NCBI GenBank assembly: GCA_036763105.1
Contig: JBAIYS010000012.1
Coordinates: forward strand, 38,850 to 102,849
Direction: 5' to 3'
DNA: 64,000 nt
Source: Peptococcaceae bacterium 1198_IL3148
GTDB taxonomy: Bacteria > Bacillota > Desulfotomaculia > Desulfotomaculales > Desulfohalotomaculaceae
This document shows positions 58,801 to 64,000 of the stretch, piece by piece. A model generated the notes under the pieces. That model saw only the letters and a list, made by a program, of their open reading frames with translations, made no database searches and was not told the DNA's origin. The position numbers and the translations under genes were made by a program. Each line of letters starts with the position of its first letter. The stretch's first letter is position 1.

Positions 58801-59111
58801 CCACCGAAGGCACAGCTGATTATTTACTAAACCACCATATAAAAGTGGCCAAGGTGAACAAAATTGGTCAGCAGGCGCCGGATATAGCGCAATTAATCAA
58901 AGCTGCTCAAATAAATTTGGTCATTAACACCATGACCCGGGGCAAAGCGCCCCAGCGGGATGGTTTTAAAATTCGCCGGGCAGCTGTGGAACACGGTATT
59001 CCTTGCCTGACATCGCTGGATACCACCTGGGCAATGATTGAAGTGTTGCGCAAGTTTAAAGAAGGAGCTAAAGCAGATATATTGGCGTTGCAAGAATTTT
59101 CTAGATCATAA
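55893..59111 (+). CDS. carB: Carbamoyl-phosphate synthase large subunit
   Basis: A 1072-residue CarB of normal length with two ATP-grasp halves ([20 protein letters not shown] near the start and [20 protein letters not shown] in the second half) and a C-terminal MGS-like allosteric domain. It makes carbamoyl phosphate from bicarbonate, ammonia and two ATP. ATG at 55893 follows GGGAGGG by 5 bases. In the pyr operon it serves UMP synthesis and possibly arginine. Confidence 0.97.
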   Translation: MPRRSDIKKVLVIGSGPIVIGQAAEFDYAGTQACRALKEEGLEVVLVNSNPATIMTDVHMADRVYIEPITAEFITRIIEQEKPDGLLPTLGGQVGLNMAMQLAEAGVLDRTGVKLLGTQLTAIKKAEDREMFKAMMAELNEPVPESAIVESLEEAKEFASKVGFPLIVRPAYTLGGTGGGMVNNEEELKATTIKGLKYSLIGQVLIERSVSGWKEIEYEVIRDGADNCITVCNMENFDPVGVHTGDSIVVAPSQTLSDHEHQMLRSASIKIIRALKIEGGCNVQFALDPNSFQYYVIEVNPRVSRSSALASKATGYPIAKVAAKIAIGLRLDEIRNAVTDKTYACFEPALDYVVVKFPRWPFDKFTMADRRLGTQMKATGEVMSIGRTFEAALLKAVRSLEIGLDSLELPVLKSLTSEQLREKVLASDDERLFALAESIGRGVTLDELHRLTKIDHWFLNCIKNIIQYEQQISAAYREQRLTADMLKQAKQMGIADERLAKLLGLTLVELREMRRKLAILPTYKMVDTCAAEFEAITPYYYSTYEMEDEGVVTTNNKVVVLGSGPIRIGQGVEFDYCSVQSVWALQEEGIEAVIINNNPETVSTDFDTADRLYFEPLLPGDVLNILEKEKPEGVIVQFGGQTAINLARPLEDAGYKIIGTSVADIDAAEDRERFDQLLTELEIPKPPGRTAFSVEEADKIAAEIGFPVLMRPSYVLGGRAMEIVYNRQDLLNYMATAVKVTPEHPVLVDKYLLGKELEVDAISDGETVLIPGIMEHVERAGVHSGDSIAVYPPQTISFRNQRLIVDYTTQLAKALKVKGMINIQYVLHNDQLYVLEVNPRSSRTVPFLSKITGIPMVKLATKCALGQKLTDMGYRGGLAPETKVIGVKAPVFSFAKLLDVDISLGPEMKSTGEVMGVDYDYKLALYKALVASGSNFPSRGTVLITVADKDKPEAVTIARELLEQGYSICATEGTADYLLNHHIKVAKVNKIGQQAPDIAQLIKAAQINLVINTMTRGKAPQRDGFKIRRAAVEHGIPCLTSLDTTWAMIEVLRKFKEGAKADILALQEFSRS

Positions 59112-59126
59112 GAAGGGATAGGTCTA

Positions 59127-59912
59127 ATGTCGCTAATAGTAACGGGAACAATCGTGAAACAACTGCAGGTGGCAACTAATTATTACTTGCTGGAAATTAC
59201 CGCACCGCAGCTGGCCCAACTGGCTCAGCCGGGGCAATTCGTCCATGTGCAGTGCAGTGGTAACAGTGTGCCGCTTTTGAGACGACCAATATCAATTAAC
59301 AGTGTTAATCGCCGAAGCGGTACAGTGACGATATTATATCGAGTGGTTGGTGAGGGTACTAGACTGTTGGCTGACAAACGAGTTGGTGATTTGTTGAACG
59401 TCATTGGACCTTTGGGCAAAGGGTTTAGTGTTGTTAGTTCTTCTAGTAAGGTGATTTTGGTGGCTGGCGGCATTGGTATTGCCCCGCTATACTTTCTGTT
59501 GCAGGAATTGTTGGCTAAAGGGGTAAAACCCACCGTGCTTATAGGCGCCCGCACCGCAGATGACTTATTGTTAATATCAGCAATAAAAGCACTGGGCGTA
59601 ACAATCGAGATTGCCACCGAAGATGGCAGTGCAGGTGTACAAGGTCGAGTGACAGAGCTATTGCCTAAATATTTACCGGATACAGATATGATTTACACCT
59701 GTGGCCCGACACCAATGATGCAGGCAGTGGCATTGATAGCTCAGCAAAAGGATATAGCCACCGAAGTATCATTGGAAGAACGGATGGGTTGTGGTGTTGG
59801 CGCCTGTTTGGCCTGTAGTTGTAAAATAAAGGTGGGAACTGGTAACGAATATAAACGGGTTTGCGCCGATGGACCGGTATTTAACGCTGGGGAGGTGTGC
59901 TGGGGTGAATAA
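59127..59912 (+). CDS. pyrK: Dihydroorotate dehydrogenase B electron-transfer subunit
   Basis: A 261-residue PyrK with an FAD-binding RRPISINSV motif, an NAD-binding [17 protein letters not shown] segment, and a [2Fe-2S] cysteine set [12 protein letters not shown]...VCADGPVF. It links dihydroorotate oxidation in PyrD to NAD+. The pair marks the NAD-dependent class 1B enzyme, as expected in an anaerobe. Its stop overlaps the pyrD start by 8 bases. Confidence 0.96.
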   Translation: MSLIVTGTIVKQLQVATNYYLLEITAPQLAQLAQPGQFVHVQCSGNSVPLLRRPISINSVNRRSGTVTILYRVVGEGTRLLADKRVGDLLNVIGPLGKGFSVVSSSSKVILVAGGIGIAPLYFLLQELLAKGVKPTVLIGARTADDLLLISAIKALGVTIEIATEDGSAGVQGRVTELLPKYLPDTDMIYTCGPTPMMQAVALIAQQKDIATEVSLEERMGCGVGACLACSCKIKVGTGNEYKRVCADGPVFNAGEVCWGE

Positions 59913-60831
59913 TCTAGGGAATAAGCCTTCGTTAGCGGTTAATATTGGCGGTATCGGTATGCAAAATCCGGTGACTACCGCCTCTGGCACCTTTGGTTTT
60001 GGACAGGAATACAGTCCTTATATTGATATCAACCGTCTAGGTGCCATTGTGGTCAAAGGCACCACCCTTAGGCCCCGGCAGGGCAATGTTACCCCTAGGA
60101 TAGTGGAAACCCCTGCGGGTATTTTAAATTCCATTGGTTTGCAAAACCCCGGGGTGGACTATGTACTGGAACACTATGTGCCCTATTTTAAGAGCCTACA
60201 GGTGCCGGTAATTGTTAATATTTCCGGTGATACCGTGGAGGATTATGGCAAGGTGGCAGAGAAGTTGTCTGTTGCGGGTGTTGCTGGGCTAGAGGTAAAC
60301 ATCTCTTGTCCCAACGTGAAAAAGGGTGGCATGGCCTTTGGCAGTGACCCGACAATGGCTGCTGAGGTGACGGCAGTGGTTAAAGCTGCTGCTAATGTGC
60401 CAGTAATTGTCAAACTGTCACCAAATGTCACAGATATTACCAAAGTGGCCGAAGCGGTGGCTGTTGCCGGTGCCGATGCTTTGTCGCTGATCAATACGCT
60501 ATTAGGCATGTCCATTGACATCAAAACCCGCCGCCCGGTGTTAGGTAATATAATGGGTGGACTATCAGGCCCAGCGGTAAAACCGGTGGCTGTGCGGGCG
60601 GTATGGCAGGTTTATAATGCAGTAAAGTTACCGATAATCGGCATGGGAGGCATAAGTAATGCTGACGATGCACTGGAGTTTATTTTAGCCGGCGCCAGTG
60701 CGGTGGCGGTTGGTACAGCAAATTTCGTAAATCCTAGGGCTACTTTGGAAATAATAGATGGTATAGAAAGATATTTAGTTGAGAACGGCATAGATGATAT
60801 AAGCGATTTAGTGGGAGCAGCACATAAGTAA
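59905..60831 (+). CDS. pyrD: Dihydroorotate dehydrogenase B catalytic subunit
   Basis: A 308-residue FMN TIM-barrel protein. Typical segments are [33 protein letters not shown] (with catalytic Cys), and [23 protein letters not shown] at 59905 is preferred because GGGGAGG lies 9 bases upstream and it gives coupling with pyrK; the frame opens earlier at 59869. An AT-rich repeat abuts its stop codon. Confidence 0.96.
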   Translation: MNNLGNKPSLAVNIGGIGMQNPVTTASGTFGFGQEYSPYIDINRLGAIVVKGTTLRPRQGNVTPRIVETPAGILNSIGLQNPGVDYVLEHYVPYFKSLQVPVIVNISGDTVEDYGKVAEKLSVAGVAGLEVNISCPNVKKGGMAFGSDPTMAAEVTAVVKAAANVPVIVKLSPNVTDITKVAEAVAVAGADALSLINTLLGMSIDIKTRRPVLGNIMGGLSGPAVKPVAVRAVWQVYNAVKLPIIGMGGISNADDALEFILAGASAVAVGTANFVNPRATLEIIDGIERYLVENGIDDISDLVGAAHK

Positions 60832-60862
60832 TTATGAATTATGAATTATGAATTTTGAATTA
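60830..60862. repeat. AT-rich dispersed repeat (copy 4)
   Basis: TAATTATGAATTATGAATTA followed by TGAATTTTGAATTATT directly at the pyrD stop. It matches the unit of copies 1 to 3. Confidence 0.7.
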
Positions 60863-60998
60863 TTGAGAGGAAAAGCTTGTGTGCCAGTGCCTGACTCCAG
60901 CCGTTGGAATAATGTTATCTTACCTACAGCATCTGCTCAGGCTGGTGTCTGGCTGTGGCTAAACAATCCTTGTTAGATTTCATCATAAGGAGGAATTT

Positions 60999-61733
60999 AT
61001 GGGTAAAGAGAAATTAATTGTCGCCTTGGATGTGGATTCCTTAGATAAAGCACTGCGGTTGGTAGATCAGCTACAGCCCCATGTGGGCATGTTTAAAGTG
61101 GGCATGGAACTGTATAATGCCGTCGGTCCTCAGGTACTCCACGCCATTCATGAACGGGGTGGAAAGGTTTTTTTAGATTTAAAAATGCACGATATTCCCA
61201 CCACAGTGGCTAAAGCGGCCCGGGTGTTAACTAGACATGGGGCAGCTATTATCAATGTGCATGCAGCCGGTGGCTTGGCAATGTTACAGGCCACAGCCAG
61301 TGCTGTGCAGGATGAAGCGGCGGTACAGGGTATTAAACCGCCCCAGGTAATTGCGGTGACGGTGCTGACCAGTATGGATCAGATAGCGTTAAACAGTCAA
61401 TTAAACATTCCAGGCACAGTGCAAGGGCAAGTGGTACGCTGGGCTAAGATGGCCCAACAGGCTGGCTTGCATGGGGTGGTGGCTTCGCCTTGGGAAATTA
61501 AGGCCATCAGAGAAACCTGCGGAGACAATTTTGTCATTATTACTCCCGGCATCAGACCAATGGGAACCCAAAAGAACGACCAAGAAAGAATTATGACACC
61601 TAAGGAAGCGGTGGCGTTGGGTGCCACTTATTTGGTAATTGGGCGTCCGATAACTGCCGCAACAGACCCAGTGACAGCGGCGAAGGCCATTGTGGCAGAA
61701 ATATCTGAAGTGGATGGAGGCACAACATGTTAA
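60999..61733 (+). CDS. pyrF: Orotidine 5'-phosphate decarboxylase
   Basis: A 244-residue OMP decarboxylase. The catalytic Lys/Asp cluster is in VFLDLKMHDIPTTVAKAA; VTPGIRP appears as IITPGIRPMGTQKNDQERI, and YLVIGRPIT closes the site. It makes UMP. AAGGAGG precedes the ATG. The end overlaps pyrE by 7 bases. Confidence 0.97.
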   Translation: MGKEKLIVALDVDSLDKALRLVDQLQPHVGMFKVGMELYNAVGPQVLHAIHERGGKVFLDLKMHDIPTTVAKAARVLTRHGAAIINVHAAGGLAMLQATASAVQDEAAVQGIKPPQVIAVTVLTSMDQIALNSQLNIPGTVQGQVVRWAKMAQQAGLHGVVASPWEIKAIRETCGDNFVIITPGIRPMGTQKNDQERIMTPKEAVALGATYLVIGRPITAATDPVTAAKAIVAEISEVDGGTTC

Positions 61734-62299
61734 CAAAGGAACGGATTATTGATATATTTACTGAATCAAAGGCAATGTTAACTGGTCACTTTCGCTTAAC
61801 CTCGGGCAAACATAGTGACCAATACTTTCAATGTGCCCAAGTGCTGCAGTATCCTTATTATTGTGCTGAATTGGGCCAAGAACTGGCTGAACGCTTTCGT
61901 GATGCCAAGGTAGAAACAGTTATTGGTCCGGCCATGGGCGGTATTCTGGTGGCCTATGAGTTGGCGCGGCAATTGGGTGTACGCAGTTTGTTTGCGGAAC
62001 GGGAAGACGGAGTGATGACACTGCGCCGTAACTTTGCCATTAAACCTGGAGAAAGGGTGCTGGTGGCCGAAGATGTAATTACCACCGGTGGCTCGGTTAA
62101 AGAAGTAATTGAGGTGGTTAGAAAACTAGGTGGCGAAGTGGTTGGGGTGGCAGTACTGGTCAACCGCAGTGGTGGTAAAGCCGATTTAGGAGTACGCACA
62201 GAAGCACTGTTAAACACCAGTGTGGTTACATATGACCCAGAGGATTGTCCGTTGTGCCAGCAAGGTACACCAGCAGTGAAACCCGGTAGTAGGAGTTAA
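61727..62299 (+). CDS. pyrE: Orotate phosphoribosyltransferase
   Basis: A 190-residue PRTase. The PRPP-binding motif is VLVAEDVITTGGSVKEVIEV, and GPAMGGILVAYELAR and FAEREDGVMTLRR are also seen. It converts orotate to OMP, the step before PyrF. It overlaps pyrF and is the last gene of the operon. No strong terminator was recognised in the 100 bases after it. Confidence 0.97.
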   Translation: MLTKERIIDIFTESKAMLTGHFRLTSGKHSDQYFQCAQVLQYPYYCAELGQELAERFRDAKVETVIGPAMGGILVAYELARQLGVRSLFAEREDGVMTLRRNFAIKPGERVLVAEDVITTGGSVKEVIEVVRKLGGEVVGVAVLVNRSGGKADLGVRTEALLNTSVVTYDPEDCPLCQQGTPAVKPGSRS

Positions 62300-62399
62300 T
62301 GATCTAAAATTTAGAATTGTTGGTTGTTTCAGTTATTAATATCGTGTTATATTTATTTATTGGTACAAGGCAGTATTTTATTAAACGGAGGTTGTAACC

Positions 62400-62822
62400 A
62401 TGGAATATAACAGATTTGGTAATAAGATTGTGCTTCGGCTAGATAAGGGAGAGGAAGTTGTCCAGTCTATCAAAACTATTTGCGCCGAAAACGATATTAA
62501 ACTAGGTTCTATTACAGGACTAGGCGCTGTAAATAAAGTTGTGATTGGGCTATTTGAAACTGATATTAAACATTACCACTCACAAGAATTTACCGGTGAC
62601 ATGGAAATAACCAGTTTAATAGGTAACATATCTAGAATGAACGGTGAGGTGTATCTTCACTGCCACGCCACATTAGGTAATAAAGAATTTAACATCATCG
62701 GTGGTCACCTGAATTCAGCAGTGATTAGTGCCACTGGGGAAATTATAATTGATATTATAGATGGAGAAGTTGACCGAGAATTTTCAGAGGAAATTGGTTT
62801 AAACTTAATTAAGTTTTCATGA
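62400..62822 (+). CDS. PPC/DUF296 domain protein
   Basis: A 140-residue stand-alone PPC domain: KGEEVVQSIKTICAENDIKL, GSITGLGAVNKVVIGLF, and LHCHATLGNKEFNIIGGHL. Plant relatives bind DNA through AT-hooks that are absent here; bacterial members are trimeric and of unknown role. The HCH residues may bind metal. CGGAGG lies 7 bases upstream of the ATG. It overlaps the hydrolase gene by 4 bases and is more AT-rich than the pyr genes. Confidence 0.85.
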   Translation: MEYNRFGNKIVLRLDKGEEVVQSIKTICAENDIKLGSITGLGAVNKVVIGLFETDIKHYHSQEFTGDMEITSLIGNISRMNGEVYLHCHATLGNKEFNIIGGHLNSAVISATGEIIIDIIDGEVDREFSEEIGLNLIKFS

Positions 62823-63691
62823 TTATCAACACAGAAATAAAAAGTATGATGTTAAATCTAAATGGTATAAATGTTAATTGCTATACAGCAGGGGAGTCTG
62901 GCAGTCCAATTATTCTTTTGCATGGAGCAGGTGTTGATTCTGCCGACATATCTTGGCGCGAAATTATTAAACCTTTATCAGAACATTATCGTGTATTTGC
63001 TCCAGACCTGCCCGGATATGGTAAAAGTGATAAACCAGATGATGTTGAATATTCACTGACATTTTATGTAGAGATATTGGAAAGATTAATCGAATCTCTA
63101 AATTTTAATAAAGTAAGTCTAATTGGTCTGTCCCTTGGTGGTGGTATCTCTATTGCTTATACCTTAAAGCACCCATTGCAGGTTGAGAAACTTGTCTTGG
63201 TAGGAGCATACGGAATTTTTAAAAGGCTTCCTTATCATCTTTTGTCGTACTGGTATACGCAATCATCATTTAATGAATTATCTTATAGGCTAACGGCCAA
63301 GAGCCGAAGGTTTGTAAAATGGACTCTTTTAAATGGTTTGTTTGGAAATCCCGATAATCTTTCAGATGAGCTTGTTGATGAAATACATCAAGCACTAAAA
63401 GCTCCTAATGCAGGCAAAGCATTTGCTTCTTTCCAAAGAAGTGATATTACAAGGAATGGTCTGCGTTCAAATTTGGCAGAAAGGTTGTCAGAGATTAAGG
63501 TACCTACGCTAATAGTGCATGGAACAAAAGATACCAGTGTTCCTGTTGTGCATGCTCAAAAAGCACATCAAGTTATTAAAGGTTCACAACTTTATCTTAT
63601 GGAAGGATGCAAACACTGGGCTCAAAAGGAGAAACCAGAAGAGTTTATCCGGATCGTGTCTGCTTTCTTAGCTAGTAAAAACGAGCTGTGA
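62819..63691 (+). CDS. Alpha/beta-fold hydrolase
   Basis: A 290-residue hydrolase with the oxyanion region ILLHGAGVDSADISW, the nucleophile elbow GLSLGGG, an acidic residue in VHGTKDTSVPV, and a terminal His in MEGCKHWAQKEKP. It is cytosolic (no signal peptide). The substrate is unknown. Its ATG overlaps the stop of the PPC-domain gene (ATGA), so the two are coupled. AT-rich codon use differs from the pyr genes upstream. Confidence 0.88.
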   Translation: MIINTEIKSMMLNLNGINVNCYTAGESGSPIILLHGAGVDSADISWREIIKPLSEHYRVFAPDLPGYGKSDKPDDVEYSLTFYVEILERLIESLNFNKVSLIGLSLGGGISIAYTLKHPLQVEKLVLVGAYGIFKRLPYHLLSYWYTQSSFNELSYRLTAKSRRFVKWTLLNGLFGNPDNLSDELVDEIHQALKAPNAGKAFASFQRSDITRNGLRSNLAERLSEIKVPTLIVHGTKDTSVPVVHAQKAHQVIKGSQLYLMEGCKHWAQKEKPEEFIRIVSAFLASKNEL

Positions 63692-63936
63692 AGTGAAAAG
63701 TGTTTCACTCCAACACAACACCGATAATAATGCAATCATGGTCCGGCCCTAACTAATGGTGCTGGACCATATAAATCCGCGCTAGGAGTTGTGACGAAGT
63801 AAATGTGGCACTTTGTTACTTACCAAAAATTGTTGCTTGCAACAAAGATGCAAAAGTAATAAAATGAAATTCTGCCGCCGATGAGGCGGACGGAAACAGC
63901 AACATGGAAAGCGAAAACAAAAGTAAAAAATACCAG
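63692..63936 (+). other. Gap before a strong promoter; hairpins only
   Basis: AGTGAAA/TTTCACT (about 63694-63711) and ATGGTCCGGC/GCTGGACCAT (63738-63747 and 63761-63770) are hairpins after the hydrolase gene. A GCCGCC/GGCGGAC hairpin lies near 63873-63890. No coding frame was recognised. Confidence 0.5.
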
Positions 63937-63965
63937 TTGACATAAAGTTGGCTCAGTGTTAAACT
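63937..63965 (+). promoter_or_regulatory. Strong sigma-A promoter, probably of a stable-RNA operon
   Basis: TTGACA (63937-63942), a 17-base spacer, and TAAACT (63960-63965). The downstream leader has a GTCGCTGC/GCGGCGGC hairpin, as pre-rRNA leaders often do. No rRNA sequence lies within the window, so this is inference. Confidence 0.6.
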
Positions 63966-64000
63966 AATAAACGTCGCTGCTGAGGCGGCGGCAACAACTG

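Noticed and set aside
63738..63770. Intrinsic terminator after the last hydrolase gene
   Set aside because: A 10-bp stem is present, but there is no T-run, so I only mention it as a hairpin.

Overview
The window looks like core chromosome of an anaerobic, endospore-forming Firmicute, most like the Peptococcaceae / Desulfotomaculum group. This rests on gene content and order, not on a database search. Sporulation genes are present (yunB, bofC, spoIID, a YteA-like DksA protein, a YqhV-like protein). So are a trimeric NADH-linked [FeFe] hydrogenase, T-box and PyrR attenuation, many TTG/GTG starts with strong Shine-Dalgarno sites, and a phosphosulfolactate synthase. Base composition is moderate, and nearly everything is single-copy housekeeping DNA. 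No prophage, CRISPR array, transposase or defence island is visible.

Layout. 1-6 kb: end of rplT, a KtrA-type K+ regulator, an RNA methyltransferase, a 30-residue YqzL-like protein, a structured leader, pheS-pheT and zapA. 6-14.4 kb: polX, a 3-methyladenine glycosylase, a NIF3-like protein, a U32 peptidase and mutS2, all co-directional. 14.6-18.2 kb (minus): proB-proA-proC behind a proline T-box and a clear sigma-A promoter. 18.3-25.4 kb: a class A PBP, tyrS, yunB, a class A beta-lactamase fold protein, and an NSS transporter with an overlapping 33-residue MetS-type small subunit. 25.6-29.6 kb (minus): hydC-hydB-hydA. 30-35.7 kb: nadE, yebC, bofC, ruvCAB, queH and a DUF2905 protein. 36.3-43.4 kb: spoIID, queA, tgt, yajC, an HD-domain protein and secDF. 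43.4-48.6 kb: an ACT + UPF0210 pair, a DUF5665 protein, a YteA-like protein, lspA, rluD and convergent DUF441. 48.8-51.5 kb: phosphosulfolactate synthase (comA), an MFS transporter and a YqhV-like protein. 51.6-62.3 kb: the complete UMP pathway, pyrR-B-C-carA-carB-pyrK-D-F-E, with two PyrR attenuators. The end holds a PPC/DUF296 protein, an alpha/beta hydrolase and a strong promoter of stable-RNA type.

How the genes work together. The pyr operon makes UMP from bicarbonate, glutamine and aspartate. proBAC makes proline from glutamate under tRNA-Pro control. hydCBA should couple H2 to NAD(H) and probably ferredoxin. queH, queA and tgt supply three steps of tRNA queuosine formation. ruvABC, mutS2, polX and the glycosylase serve DNA maintenance. 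secDF-yajC and lspA serve protein export.

The less ordinary material is between genes: a nested inverted-repeat leader before comA, a T-box-like but degenerate leader before pheS, an operator-like palindrome on the -10 of the hydrogenase promoter, a GC-rich element of about 318 bp with terminal inverted repeats, and two families of dispersed palindromic repeats. I found no convincing undescribed multi-gene system.
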